From Nitrospinaceae bacterium (GTDB lineage Bacteria; Nitrospinota; Nitrospinia; Nitrospinales; JACRGP01): DNA of 64,000 nucleotides. How positions within the stretch are numbered: the stretch's first letter is position 1; every line of letters starts with the position of its first letter. The stretch lies in assembly GCA_029261555.1 (NCBI GenBank), contig JAJDBB010000014.1:1-64000 (forward strand), in the 5' to 3' direction. A program made the position numbers and the translations under genes. The notes beneath the pieces were generated by a model that searched no databases, was not told the DNA's origin, and saw only the letters and a program-made list of their open reading frames with translations. Shown one piece after another: positions 1 to 9,210 of this stretch.

Positions 1-391
1 TCAAACAGCGGGTAATTTAGGTTGGATATATTTTATATGAAAACCCCGGGAACCTTGAAGTTTCGGGGTAAATCCAGCGTCAAAAAGCAAAATTTGTCCA
101 TCGGGATTCTATCAAAATCTGGCGGGCTGTCAATATAAAACAGGACATATTCAATGTCGCCCTTAAAACTCGCAATTCTTTAATTTTCCGGAACTAAGGC
201 ATTTAAAAAGGGGAAACACTCCCAAGGATAAAGGTGCGATTAAAAATCAAGCTGGGTACGATTTTTAGATTTTAAAATGGGTAATCTCTCCCAAGCTGAC
301 GACACAAAATTACCCTATACAATAAATCAACAGTATCCACCTAACCTATTGAATAGATTAAAATTTTTTTTCCCAATAAAAGCAGACGCCC
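1..391. other. AT-rich non-coding stretch at left edge
   Basis: No convincing ORF is present. The region lies downstream of the minus-strand M16 peptidase. A short hairpin (ACCCCG / CGGGGT with a 15-nt loop) occurs near bases 45-68 without a T-run, so it is not a standard terminator. The rest is AT-rich sequence. A plus-strand gene could end at the TAA at 13-15, but only four codons are visible, which is too little to call. Confidence 0.4.
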
Positions 392-3187
392 TCAATTAAA
401 TAACGCCTTAACATCGGAAACTTGGCGCAAAGCGTCGGGCGGGGGAGCCTCCTCGTTCTTTTTGGATTGCATGAGGACGGCCATGCGCGGGGTTTGGGGA
501 TTGCTAAAAATCTCCCGCGCCAGTTTTTGCACGGCTTCTTTCGTGGTTTTCTCCGTCTCCTGAATCAGTTTTTTCTTGTAGGCGAAATCGCCGTCCTCGC
601 GGGTGGCGAGATAATAAAGTTCTCCCATATCCTCGCTCATCGTTTCGCCCTTTTTCCTGAATTTCAGCAGTAAGCTTTCGCGGTGTTTTTCAAAGTCCTC
701 GTCGCTTAGACCGTCAAATAATTTATTGACCCCGCCAAACCACGCTTCCACGCGCCGCTCCAACTCAAACGGACTGTGGTTGGCCGACTGGATGATGAAT
801 TTCAAAAACACCCGATCCTCCAAACGGCGGTAAAAACTCCACACCAGATAACCAAGTTGCTGGTTGGTGCGCATTTGGGTGTAAAAATCGCTCTCAATGA
901 CAGCCGCCACCAATGAAGCGTTCACCTGGCGTGAAAATTCCTTTTCTCCTACCTGAATGGTATAGGACAGGGAATTATTGTTGTCCTCCACCTTTCGGGA
1001 AAATTCAACGTCTCGACCGGCCCCCAATACCTCAATTTCAGGCTCGAATCTCTCCGATTCGGGCAAAGGACGGCTTTTGATTTTGCCGAATAAATTGTTC
1101 AGGCTCTTACGGATAGATTCTTCCGTCATGTTCCCATAAGCCATCCCGGTCACATGCACGCGCTCGTACAGCGTATTGGCAAAGTCCCGGACGTCCTGGA
1201 GCGTCACGGGTTCCAGGGCCTTGACGATTTCTTCCTCGCGGTACTGTTTCTTTTTCCAGATCAGGCCGGAATAATACGATCCCCGACTGTAAGCCTGGCC
1301 CAGCTTGCGGTTTTTATAGCCGCGAAGCATGGCTTCCTTTATATCGGTAAACTTTTGTTCGTCGATACTGGGATTCATCAGGTTGGAAGCCGCAAGATTA
1401 GTCAGGTCGGAAATCCTTTCGGAGTATCCTCCTACCGTGAAGACCATGCCCTTTTTTTCTAATCCCAGTCCATAAGAAAGCCCGGCAAGCCGGATGGGAT
1501 AAACTTCCTCGTTCAGGCTTTCGGAAACCGCGGCGGCGTACAGTTTTGCGCGCGCGTAATTGTCGACCGTGTCGTACGCTCTTGGCGTTTCAATTTGCAG
1601 TTTCATAAACGCCTTGGGCTGATTGAACCGGTGATCGAACTTGAAGTACACTTTTCCCAGAGGATTGTCCCACACCAAGTGAGGATCTTCCTCGTACAGT
1701 TTTAAATTGTGAGGGATAAATTTATTGGGAGTGGGATAGGAAATACCGGAGAGTTTTACCGGGCGCTCCAGCCTATCAAACGCCTCGCCTCCCACCTCGG
1801 TCAGGGAATATTCTGCGTCGTAATACGAGGCCTTATGATCCGTCTCCAGGGAATTGGTTTGTAAAACAACCAGCATGTTTTCCGGGTTCAACGTGTCCAA
1901 AACGGCGGAATAGGTCTGCGGGTCGAATTTTTTATACAGATATGGCAGGGTCTCGACGTCCGCCAGCTTAAAGTCGAACATCAACGCTGATTTTCCCGCA
2001 ATGTAGCCCATGCCTTCGTCCTTGTCCTTCCAATCGAAGTCGATTTGGGCCATGGTCTGGTTTTCCTTGAAGGTGTATTCTCTAATCCCACCCTTCCGGA
2101 CCATATCAATATAGGAGAATATCATCTCCATAATTCGTTCGTACTCAGCCACGCCCTTTTTCGTGAGGGTTACGGAGATGGACATCGAATTGATATTGGG
2201 ATGACTGTACCCGCCGCCGGCGGAAAGCCCCATAGCCAGGCCCTCCTCCTTTAGTTTGGAAAGCAGGGATCCCTTGCCCTCATGGCCCAAAATCGAACCG
2301 ATGATGGACGCGGGTTTGCTGTCTTGATGGTCGATCAAATGGATGGTGGGGAACTCCAGGCTCAACTGGCGAATGTCCTTGATCGTCTTGATTTTTAGTA
2401 AGCGGTATTTGCCCTTCAGAGGACGGCGAAAATTGGAATCGATTTCAGGAAGCGAAACTTCAAACCGGGGGACGTCCGCGAAATGTTTTCTGACCAGCGC
2501 CTCCTGCTCGTTCAACGGCAGGCTGGACAACATCGCGAGCTTCATGTTGGCCGCGCTGTAATAGGTCTCGTAAAACTTTTTTAACGCGGGCCGATTGTCT
2601 CCCGCCAGGGTCGATTTGTTTCCGGTCCCAAAATTGGAGAGCGGGTGGCCCGGCTCGGAAACCAACCCTTTCACAAAACTTCCTCTCCAACCGTCGTTTA
2701 ATTTGTTCTTATCGTGCTCGCTGGAAACGGCGTTGACCTCGCGTTCCGCGTAAGTGGGATTGAACAGGGGTTCCTTGAAAAACTGGCTGAACCGGTCCAG
2801 CGCCCCGTCGAGCGCCTCATGGGAAATCTGAAAAAAATAGTTAGTGACTTCGGAAGAAGTGTAAGCGTTGCTGCCACCGGAATTTTCATTCAAATATTTT
2901 TTGTAGGCGTCCACTGCGGGATATTTTTTGGTGCCGAGAAACAACATATGCTCCAGGTAATGCGCCAGCCCGAATTTTTCCTTCGGGTCGTATAAATGCC
3001 CCGTTCCCACCGCCAGCGAAGCCGCGCTCCGGTGTACCTCCGGATCGTATTCCAATAAAACGTCCAGTCCGTTAGGAAGAGTGAGAATGCGGGTTTGGCG
3101 GTCGTCCGCCAGGGAAACCCCGGAGAGTACTAGCAGCCAGATGAGCAGAATTACCGTGAGCTTGGAATATAATTTTAAACGGGACAC
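392..3187 (-). CDS. M16 family (insulinase/pitrilysin-like) zinc metallopeptidase, exported
   Basis: A zinc peptidase of the M16 family, probably degrading peptides in the periplasm. The inverted zinc motif HYLEH lies near residues 76-80, and the likely third ligand is in NAVSSEHD about 75 residues later. At about 931 residues it has the full pitrilysin/insulysin length, with an active N-terminal half and inactive middle and C-terminal domains. The ORF track starts at a TTG (3226). I prefer the GTG at 3187, because GGAGG sits 6 nt ahead of it and the protein then opens with a clean signal sequence (basic residues, about 17 hydrophobic residues, cleavage near SLA-DD). A sigma70-like promoter lies just upstream. 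The family call is secure; the substrate is unknown. It is monocistronic in this window. Confidence 0.9.
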   Translation of the reverse strand: MSRLKLYSKLTVILLIWLLVLSGVSLADDRQTRILTLPNGLDVLLEYDPEVHRSAASLAVGTGHLYDPKEKFGLAHYLEHMLFLGTKKYPAVDAYKKYLNENSGGSNAYTSSEVTNYFFQISHEALDGALDRFSQFFKEPLFNPTYAEREVNAVSSEHDKNKLNDGWRGSFVKGLVSEPGHPLSNFGTGNKSTLAGDNRPALKKFYETYYSAANMKLAMLSSLPLNEQEALVRKHFADVPRFEVSLPEIDSNFRRPLKGKYRLLKIKTIKDIRQLSLEFPTIHLIDHQDSKPASIIGSILGHEGKGSLLSKLKEEGLAMGLSAGGGYSHPNINSMSISVTLTKKGVAEYERIMEMIFSYIDMVRKGGIREYTFKENQTMAQIDFDWKDKDEGMGYIAGKSALMFDFKLADVETLPYLYKKFDPQTYSAVLDTLNPENMLVVLQTNSLETDHKASYYDAEYSLTEVGGEAFDRLERPVKLSGISYPTPNKFIPHNLKLYEEDPHLVWDNPLGKVYFKFDHRFNQPKAFMKLQIETPRAYDTVDNYARAKLYAAAVSESLNEEVYPIRLAGLSYGLGLEKKGMVFTVGGYSERISDLTNLAASNLMNPSIDEQKFTDIKEAMLRGYKNRKLGQAYSRGSYYSGLIWKKKQYREEEIVKALEPVTLQDVRDFANTLYERVHVTGMAYGNMTEESIRKSLNNLFGKIKSRPLPESERFEPEIEVLGAGRDVEFSRKVEDNNNSLSYTIQVGEKEFSRQVNASLVAAVIESDFYTQMRTNQQLGYLVWSFYRRLEDRVFLKFIIQSANHSPFELERRVEAWFGGVNKLFDGLSDEDFEKHRESLLLKFRKKGETMSEDMGELYYLATREDGDFAYKKKLIQETEKTTKEAVQKLAREIFSNPQTPRMAVLMQSKKNEEAPPPDALRQVSDVKALFN

Positions 3188-3259
3188 CAAAAGCCTCCAT
3201 GGGAAATCGGTCGAGAAGAAGCGCAAGAACTTGCGTTGCGGAAAATTGAATATTCTTAA

Positions 3260-3288
3260 ATTATACCTGTCTGAACGAGCGGTATGAA
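3260..3288 (-). promoter_or_regulatory. Putative sigma70 promoter of the M16 peptidase gene
   Basis: On the minus strand a consensus -10 TATAAT (3260-3265) is preceded by a 17-bp spacer and a -35-like TTCATA (3283-3288, four of six matches). The start site would fall about 65 nt before the preferred GTG start. Confidence 0.45.
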
Positions 3289-3333
3289 AATTTTTTATTG
3301 TCGCCGATGAGGAGGTTCTATGGATCCGCGCAC

Positions 3334-3362
3334 AAAAAAAAAGCCCGCCGGAGGCCGGGCCT
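3334..3362 (-). terminator. Rho-independent terminator of the DMT permease gene
   Basis: Read on the minus strand, a GC-rich hairpin (GCCCG...CGGGC with further internal pairing) is followed by nine T residues. It lies about 30 bp beyond the stop codon of the EamA-type permease. Confidence 0.85.
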
Positions 3363-3393
3363 TGGTTAGAATCTTTTTAGAAAAGCCCAACCC

Positions 3394-4287
3394 TTATCTG
3401 CCAATCAGAAAAACACCAATCACAATCAAAACTGAGGCAATAAGCCTTTGTTTGCCAAATGGTTCCTTCAACTTCCAGCATCCCCAGACGACAACAAACA
3501 TCACACTGATCTGACGAAGCGCAACCACGGCGCTCACGCTTTCAAACTGCAAAACAACGCAAATAAGTCCATAAGAACCCACCGTCGCCGCCCCGGCCAG
3601 CAAGCCGGTTTTCCACTCCTTCTTCCAGGCGCTAAAAACAATTTCCCTGGGGTTGCGTATAAATATAAACGCGAGGCAGAGAGAGAACCCCACCAGCGAT
3701 TCCATAAAGAAGAATAAAAAACCATTGAGAACGGGCTGGTCGGGATAGGCGGTTAGAAAGGCGTCCATGCCGCGTTTGTCCACCAGACTATAGGAAACTA
3801 CCAGCGCCAGAGTCACGAACGCCCACCGCAAATCCTTATGAATTATGGCGTCGAACAAATCTCTAAATCCTCTGACTAAATGCCCCTTAAAATGTAAGGT
3901 GTAAATGGCAAGAAGTATGAGGACAATGGCAAAGAATGACGCCCCGGTCAGTTTCTCTCCTAATAATAGCCAGGCGAACGGGGGCACGAATACCGGGGCG
4001 GACCGGGCGATAGGATAAACGTATGAAATATCCTGCGTGTTATAAGCCTTGGACAAACTTAAGATGTAAACGCCGTGCAGGACTCCGGAAATGACGCTCC
4101 AAAAAATAATTTCGCGCGGAAAAGAAAGCGCGCTGTTGAAACTCAAAAACAGAACGCCAAACGCCATGATCCAAATCCCTTTTAATCCGGAAAAAAATTG
4201 CGACTCCGCACTTTTTTGGGTCACAATATTCCAAAAGGCGTGAAAAAAGCTGGACAGCAATATCAGGGCTATACTTAACGAGGACAA
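3394..4287 (-). CDS. DMT superfamily permease (EamA family)
   Basis: An inner-membrane transporter of 297 residues with about ten hydrophobic segments and two homologous halves, which is the EamA/DMT architecture. Landmarks are the motifs HAFWNI in TM1, YVYPIARSAPVF before the fourth or fifth segment, and the C-terminal SAVVALRQISVMF near the second EamA repeat. The start is a TTG preceded by AAAGGAG nine bases upstream, a good ribosome binding site. Substrates of this family vary widely (metabolite or amino-acid efflux), and nothing nearby identifies this one. It is a single-gene unit with its own terminator. Confidence 0.85.
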   Translation of the reverse strand: MSSLSIALILLSSFFHAFWNIVTQKSAESQFFSGLKGIWIMAFGVLFLSFNSALSFPREIIFWSVISGVLHGVYILSLSKAYNTQDISYVYPIARSAPVFVPPFAWLLLGEKLTGASFFAIVLILLAIYTLHFKGHLVRGFRDLFDAIIHKDLRWAFVTLALVVSYSLVDKRGMDAFLTAYPDQPVLNGFLFFFMESLVGFSLCLAFIFIRNPREIVFSAWKKEWKTGLLAGAATVGSYGLICVVLQFESVSAVVALRQISVMFVVVWGCWKLKEPFGKQRLIASVLIVIGVFLIGR

Positions 4288-4426
4288 ACAGCCGATCTCC
4301 TTTATAAGTTATCCGCGCCAGACGGCGGATTGGTAAACATTCCAAATATTTAAAGTCTAGTTTACGCACCGGTTGCGGCAAAGCAAAATAAAAGGCGCCT
4401 CTAAAAATTAACTATGGCAGGGAGCG

Positions 4427-4445
4427 GCCCTTATGCAATAAGGGC
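4427..4445. repeat. Perfect 8-bp inverted repeat in the divergent EamA/VOC intergenic region
   Basis: GCCCTTAT-gca-ATAAGGGC forms a perfect hairpin with a 3-nt loop about 50 bp before the VOC gene start. There is no T-run, so it could be an operator or a mRNA leader hairpin. Confidence 0.4.
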
Positions 4446-4494
4446 TAGCCAGTTGCCGTAAGAAAAAACATCCAATCATCAGAGATTTCCTTAA

Positions 4495-4842
4495 ATGATT
4501 CCTAAAATCGCCTTCACCCATTATTGCGTTTCCGATATGAACCGGGCGCTGGAGTTTTACCAGGACGTTCTAGGGTTAAAGTTGGAGTTGAAAGAAGGCG
4601 AATGGTCCGAGTTCCTGGTCGGCGGGCAACGGTTGGCCTTATATTTAAAAGAGGACGGGATCGAAAAGTCCGGCGGCGCGGTGGTGTGGTTCCACGCAGA
4701 CCCCATAGAACAAACGGTTTCCGAGTTGAAAAATAGAGGCGCTCTCTTCGATCAGGACGTCCGTGAATTTCCCTACGGTAAGACAGCGACTTTTCTCGAC
4801 CCTGATGGAAATTTACTTGGTTTATATCAACCTCCCAAATAG
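4495..4842 (+). CDS. VOC (glyoxalase/bleomycin-resistance fold) protein
   Basis: A small (115 aa) single vicinal-oxygen-chelate domain. The opening THYCVSDMNRALEFYQDVLGL is the usual first beta-alpha-beta unit with the first metal-ligand histidine (H8). The tail TFLDPDGNLLGLYQP is the characteristic last strand, but the Glu normally found as D-P-D-G-N-x-x-E-L is replaced by Gly. Metal binding may therefore differ, and the enzyme class cannot be assigned. Such proteins are often annotated as glyoxalase without biochemical support. The gene sits about 100 bp ahead of moaC on the same strand; no functional link is evident. Confidence 0.8.
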   Translation: MIPKIAFTHYCVSDMNRALEFYQDVLGLKLELKEGEWSEFLVGGQRLALYLKEDGIEKSGGAVVWFHADPIEQTVSELKNRGALFDQDVREFPYGKTATFLDPDGNLLGLYQPPK

Positions 4843-4944
4843 AGGACGGCATTGTTTTTCCCTTGAAGTTTAGGGACGAAAGGGATAATTTGGTGAAAAC
4901 TTACGAGTTGCGTGTCGCAACCTTTTCATCAATTTACAAATACC

Positions 4945-5460
4945 ATGGCCAATCCTTTAACTCACTTTAATGAAGAAGGCCGGGCGCGGATGGTCGACGT
5001 CACCGATAAAGACGTCACAGGAAGAACCGCGACCGCCCAGGGCGTCGTGCACATGCAACCCGCCACTTTGAAGTTGATTAAAGGCGGCGATATCAAAAAG
5101 GGCGACGTCTTTGCCGTGGCCCAGGTCGCGGGAATCATGGCGGCGAAAAAAACCTGGGATATCATTCCCATGTGCCATCCCCTGCCTCTGACGAGCGTAA
5201 ACATAACGTTCTCGGACCGTGCTGAACCCGACCCAAACACGGGTTTAAGTTCCATACGAATCGAAGCCACCGCCAAGGTCACGGGCCAAACCGGCGTTGA
5301 AATGGAAGCGCTCACCGCAGTCTCCGTCGCGGCCCTCACGATTTACGACATGTGCAAGGCCGTGGACAAGGGAATGATTTTTAACACTATCGGGTTGACG
5401 CATAAGGACGGCGGCAAGTCTGGATTGTTTCAACGCGAATTACCGGGAAACGGCAAATGA
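4945..5460 (+). CDS. moaC: Cyclic pyranopterin monophosphate synthase MoaC
   Basis: Catalyses the second step of molybdenum-cofactor synthesis, turning 3',8-cyclo-dihydro-GTP into cyclic pyranopterin monophosphate. Family signatures are [14 protein letters not shown] near the start, the active-site motif MCHPLPLT, and the C-terminal KAVDKGM. At 171 residues the length matches E. coli MoaC (161). The ORF track begins at a GTG (4912), but homology normally starts around [10 protein letters not shown], so the in-frame ATG at 4945 is preferred; neither start has a strong ribosome binding site. The stop overlaps the moaD start by four bases (ATGA), showing translational coupling. moaA is not in the window. 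Confidence 0.95.
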   Translation: MANPLTHFNEEGRARMVDVTDKDVTGRTATAQGVVHMQPATLKLIKGGDIKKGDVFAVAQVAGIMAAKKTWDIIPMCHPLPLTSVNITFSDRAEPDPNTGLSSIRIEATAKVTGQTGVEMEALTAVSVAALTIYDMCKAVDKGMIFNTIGLTHKDGGKSGLFQRELPGNGK

Positions 5461-5708
5461 TCACCATTAAATATTTTGCCAATTTAAAAAGCATCGTGGG
5501 GCGGGAAGAGGAAAAACTCGATCTCGGTCCAGAAACCACTTTGCTGAAAATCAGCGAAGCCATCAGCCAACACTCGCCGAACATGGGAGAATTGATCCGG
5601 GAAAAGAAAGTCATGGTCTCCGTCAATATGGAAGTGATCCCGCCCGACGCGGTGATCCGCGACGGAGACGAAGTGGCCCTTCTCCCGCCTTTCTCCGGCG
5701 GCCTTTAG
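5457..5708 (+). CDS. moaD: Molybdopterin synthase small subunit MoaD (ubiquitin-like sulfur carrier)
   Basis: An 83-residue beta-grasp sulfur carrier that donates sulfur, as a C-terminal thiocarboxylate, to MoaE. The fold is recognisable from [16 protein letters not shown] at the start and the terminal LPPFSGG signature. The reading frame does not stop after the usual Gly-Gly but adds one Leu (SGGL), which would block adenylation by MoeB unless removed. It overlaps moaC by four bases and is followed by moaE 14 bp later. The family call is secure from sequence and context; how the C-terminus matures is open. Confidence 0.9.
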   Translation: MITIKYFANLKSIVGREEEKLDLGPETTLLKISEAISQHSPNMGELIREKKVMVSVNMEVIPPDAVIRDGDEVALLPPFSGGL

Positions 5709-5722
5709 TCTAAGAGGATAAA

Positions 5723-6163
5723 ATGACCACCGCCACAGCAGAATGGAAAATAAGAATCCAGAAGGAAGATTTCAACGTCAACGATGAAATTGAGGCCATG
5801 AAAAAAGTCTCCAGAAATATAGGAGGCGTGACTACTTTTCTGGGAACCGGACGCGAAATCTCCAAAGGCGAAACCATCTCGAAGCTCAATTTCGAACATT
5901 ACCCCGAGATGGCCGAGAAGAAACTGGAAGAGCTTCGTCAAAAGGCCATCAAGGATTTTGGTATCATCGATATGAGCATCATCCACCGCATCGGCGAAAT
6001 CGATATCGGGGAAAACATCGTTCTCATCATTGCCGTATCTGAACATCGCGGCGAAACCTTCAAAGCCTGCGAATGGGCCATTGCGGAACTCAAACGCACG
6101 GTTCCCATCTGGAAACGCGAAACCACCGGATCAGGAGAAGTCTGGGTTTCCCCCACTCCCTAG
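5723..6163 (+). CDS. moaE: Molybdopterin synthase catalytic subunit MoaE
   Basis: The large subunit of molybdopterin synthase, which inserts two sulfurs from MoaD thiocarboxylate into cyclic pyranopterin monophosphate. Diagnostic motifs are GGVTTFLGTGR, the central HRIGEIDIGENIV, AVSEHRGETFKACEW, and the catalytic-lysine region VPIWKRE near residue 130. At 146 residues it is a normal length. The C-terminus ends shortly after the conserved VWV segment, and the last two bases of its TAG stop belong to the inverted-repeat element that follows. The native tail may therefore have been altered by that insertion. It is the last gene of the moaCDE cluster. Confidence 0.95.
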   Translation: MTTATAEWKIRIQKEDFNVNDEIEAMKKVSRNIGGVTTFLGTGREISKGETISKLNFEHYPEMAEKKLEELRQKAIKDFGIIDMSIIHRIGEIDIGENIVLIIAVSEHRGETFKACEWAIAELKRTVPIWKRETTGSGEVWVSPTP

Positions 6164-6435
6164 GGTCAGGACTCACTAATTATGTACAATTCTGTTGACC
6201 AAGAAGAACAAAGACACAAGGAAAGCAAGCGCAAGCATAGCGAAAGCTACGCTAAACTTGTTTGACGCCGTAGATTTGTTCTTCTTGGCCAACCTTTACA
6301 AGGCGCCGCAAATTTTCACGCCTGTTTGCTCAATCCGCTTGAACATAGCCAAGGCTATGCCCGGCGCGGTTTTCACAAACATCCATTAAAAATTTGGCTG
6401 GCGCAGAATGGACATAATTAGTGAATCCTGACCCT
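6162..6435. mobile_element. 274-bp MITE-like element with 24-bp terminal inverted repeats
   Basis: The left end AGGGTCAGGACTCACTAATT (6162-6185 in full) and the reverse complement of the right end (6412-6435) match at 23 of 24 positions. Inside are a perfect 14-bp inverted repeat CCAAGAAGAACAAA (6199-6212 / 6275-6288) and a hairpin CATAGCC-aa-GGCTATG (6344-6359). Ends of the GGGTCAGG type recur beside IS200/IS605-like REP-associated transposases in other genomes (from memory). The 64-aa ORF inside has no recognisable domain, so the element looks non-autonomous. It fills most of the moaE to addB-like interval. Confidence 0.75.
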
Positions 6436-6507
6436 GGCCCCGCGTCAGAAGCCGGCTTCCCAGACGCATCCCACTAAAAAACTTCCACGCCTCCCCAACG
6501 GTGACCA

Positions 6508-9210
6508 ATGCTGGACTCCCTACCCCCAGGAACCGTCGTCCTCGCGGAAACCGCCCTCCAATCCCGATGGCTAATAAACCTTTTCAATAAAAAACGGCGA
6601 TCCGAGGGACGCTCCGTCTGGACGACGCCGCAAATCCTTCCTCTGCGATCCTGGCTAAAAAATCTCTGGATGGATTCCTGGCCGGATCAATTTGTCCTTT
6701 CCGATTTACAAAGCGCGAAATTGTGGGAAAGCATTATCAACCTGGATCCGGACTTCAAATCCAGCGATCTGCTGCGCCTCAAGGGGGCGGCGGCACAGGT
6801 CGGGCAGGCTTGGAATCTAGTCGCCCGATATGAAATCCCTCTGGAAAGCGCTCAGTTTGTCTGGACGCCCGAAACTGAAATCTTTTACCGTTGGGCGCGC
6901 AGGTACAAACAAAGGTTGGGGGAGTGGCGGGCGCTGGACGCCGCAACCTTGCCGCGCCGTTTTATAGAGCCCGCCGCAGAAAAAAAATTCCCGTTGCCGG
7001 ACTCCATTATCTTCTACGGTTTTCGGCGCCCCTACCCTCAACTCCAGTCCCTTGCCAGTTTTTTAAAAAAACAAAACGTAAAAATCCAATTCGTCCCTGC
7101 TCCTCCCCAGGACATTTCCGGATCGCCTGATTCAAAAAAGAGAAACGACGAAGACTTCGGCGTCCGGGAGTTTAAAGACGCCAGGGAAGAATGCGTCCAA
7201 TGCTCGCGTTGGGTCCGGAACGAATACGGCTCCGGAAAAACCATCGGCGTTGCGGTTTGCGACCTGCCGACCTACGCGCCTCTTCTGCAAAAAGAATTGA
7301 GCGCGGAGTTGGTTCCACGCTCCGTCTATCCCTGGGAAGAATTCGACCTGCCCTTCAATTCGTCCCATGGAGAAGCCCTCTCACAGGAACCCGCCGTCCA
7401 TTTGGCGCTGGCCCTTTTGTCCGCAAACAATGAAACCGTGTCCAGTTATCTCGCCTCCACAATTTTGAACACACCCTTTCTCTCCGGCGCCGAACGGGAA
7501 AAAGAAAAAAGAAACCAGATCGATCTGGCTCTCAAAAAGGAAGGACTGGTTTCGATTCCCTTGAGCAAGATTCGCGAACTGGCAAAAAAAAACGCCTGCG
7601 CCCGGTTGGAATCCATCCTGGATTCCTGGAAAATTTTCATTCGATTCCCAGGCGGCGGATCGCTTCATTACTGGACGCATGAAATCTCGCGATTCCTGAA
7701 AAGCCTCGGTTGGCCCTGGGATTCCAACACAGGAGCTAAACAAACTTACGTAAAAAATATTTATCGCGTATGGACCCAATGCCTGGACGGTTTTGCCAGC
7801 CTGGACAATTTATACGGAAACGTAGGCAGGACTCAGGCCGTCGATCTTTTAAGCGAACTGGCTAGGGATAACGTTTTTCAACCGGAGCGCGAATGTAAGG
7901 ACGTTCAGGTCGTCAACCTCGACGAGACCTACGGTTTGAAATTTGACCGCTTGTGGATACTCGGATGCCATGCAGACGCCTTGCCCTCCATGCCCGAGCC
8001 CAATCCTTTCATTCCTTTTCATCTACAACAGTCCCTTAATATCCCCCGCTCTTCCGCCTTGTGGGAACTTGAAAAATCCGAAAATTTATTAGATTGGATT
8101 TTGGAATCCTCCTCCGGCGCGGTTTTCAGTTATCCCGCCTGGGACTCGAATTCAAAGTTTCTCGCCAGTCCGCTTTTAAAAAAACTCGGGCCTCCGGAAA
8201 GAAATCGCCTCATCACTGCGTCAAATAAACTGGTCGACAAAATATCCGGCTCGGCGGAGCTTGAAACCTGGAACGACGGCGCCCACATTGTTTTGTTGGA
8301 GGAGGAGCGCCGACAAATCGCCGAAAGAAAATTGCCCGGCGGGCATAAGCTTTTACAAAACCAAACCCAATGCCCGTTCCTGGCTTTTGCCCACCACCGC
8401 CTTGGAGCTATAAAGCGGGAGGCGCCAGAAATCGATTTTGAAAACCGGCAAAGAGGAACATTGGTTCATAAAGTATTGGACCTGTTTTGGAAACAAACCA
8501 AATCCCGGGCCAACCTGGAACTCCTGACGAACGACGATCAACTCGCAGCGAAAATCAGAGAATGTATCGACCAGGCACAACGATCTTTCGCCGACGTTTT
8601 AGCGGGTCAAAAAGAATTTGCCGCTCTGGAGAACGAAAGAATATTTGATCTTGCGACGACCTGGTTGACCCGCGAACTGGAGAGGCCGGATTTTGAAGCG
8701 GTGGAATGCGAATACCAGATCGATGTAAACGTCGGCGGAATTGAACTGGTATTAAAAATCGACCGCATGGACAAAACAGAAGACGGATTGACCGTTTTGT
8801 TGGATTACAAGACGGGGTCTACCCTGACTCAAAAAGATTGGTTCCAGTCGCGCCTGCAGGAAGTTCAACTTCCCTTATACAATTATCAAATACGTCCTCA
8901 CCTGGCGGCTATCGCTCATATCCAAAAAGAAGAAAGTAAAAGTAGGTTTTTATTTTTTGGAGACCCCGCTTCGACCCTTCCCGGAACTCAAATTAATTAT
9001 CAGGAAAAATGCAAAGGAATGACGTTTATCGAATTGACGGAACACTGGAACGAGCAGGTAATAAGCCTCGCGGAAGAATTCAAAACCGGAGTTTTAAACG
9101 TCGATCCTTTTAATTATTTCAAAACCTGCGAGACCTGCGACCTTCAGACCCTGTGCCGCGTTGAAGAGCGCAAGCTGGCCCTGCGCGGCGTGATGGAGGA
9201 GAAGGAATGA
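6508..9210 (+). CDS. AddB-like DNA repair nuclease (TIGR03623-type, PD-(D/E)XK with Fe-S cysteines)
   Basis: A probable nuclease subunit of a RecBCD/AddAB-like double-strand-break processing complex. The 900-residue length matches the family described as a probable DNA repair protein related to AddB. The C-terminal RecB-type nuclease domain shows RGTLVHKVL (about residue 650), DRMDKTEDG and the catalytic LLDYKTG (about 764-770). Cysteines that would hold a 4Fe-4S cluster are Cys622 (QCPF) and the C-x2-C-x5-C motif at 874-883. No Walker A motif is seen in the N-terminal part, consistent with an inactivated helicase fold. It overlaps the next gene by four bases (ATGA), so the two proteins are almost certainly made together. 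Confidence 0.85.
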   Translation: MLDSLPPGTVVLAETALQSRWLINLFNKKRRSEGRSVWTTPQILPLRSWLKNLWMDSWPDQFVLSDLQSAKLWESIINLDPDFKSSDLLRLKGAAAQVGQAWNLVARYEIPLESAQFVWTPETEIFYRWARRYKQRLGEWRALDAATLPRRFIEPAAEKKFPLPDSIIFYGFRRPYPQLQSLASFLKKQNVKIQFVPAPPQDISGSPDSKKRNDEDFGVREFKDAREECVQCSRWVRNEYGSGKTIGVAVCDLPTYAPLLQKELSAELVPRSVYPWEEFDLPFNSSHGEALSQEPAVHLALALLSANNETVSSYLASTILNTPFLSGAEREKEKRNQIDLALKKEGLVSIPLSKIRELAKKNACARLESILDSWKIFIRFPGGGSLHYWTHEISRFLKSLGWPWDSNTGAKQTYVKNIYRVWTQCLDGFASLDNLYGNVGRTQAVDLLSELARDNVFQPERECKDVQVVNLDETYGLKFDRLWILGCHADALPSMPEPNPFIPFHLQQSLNIPRSSALWELEKSENLLDWILESSSGAVFSYPAWDSNSKFLASPLLKKLGPPERNRLITASNKLVDKISGSAELETWNDGAHIVLLEEERRQIAERKLPGGHKLLQNQTQCPFLAFAHHRLGAIKREAPEIDFENRQRGTLVHKVLDLFWKQTKSRANLELLTNDDQLAAKIRECIDQAQRSFADVLAGQKEFAALENERIFDLATTWLTRELERPDFEAVECEYQIDVNVGGIELVLKIDRMDKTEDGLTVLLDYKTGSTLTQKDWFQSRLQEVQLPLYNYQIRPHLAAIAHIQKEESKSRFLFFGDPASTLPGTQINYQEKCKGMTFIELTEHWNEQVISLAEEFKTGVLNVDPFNYFKTCETCDLQTLCRVEERKLALRGVMEEKE

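Noticed and set aside
3320-3514. 64-aa plus-strand ORF over the 3' end of the DMT permease gene
   Set aside because: It reads through the terminator hairpin and the antisense of the permease; its Lys-run start reflects the terminator A-tract.
6195-6389. 64-aa plus-strand ORF inside the inverted-repeat element
   Set aside because: It has no domain, no ribosome binding site and lies across the nested palindromes of the element, so it is more likely an open frame by chance.
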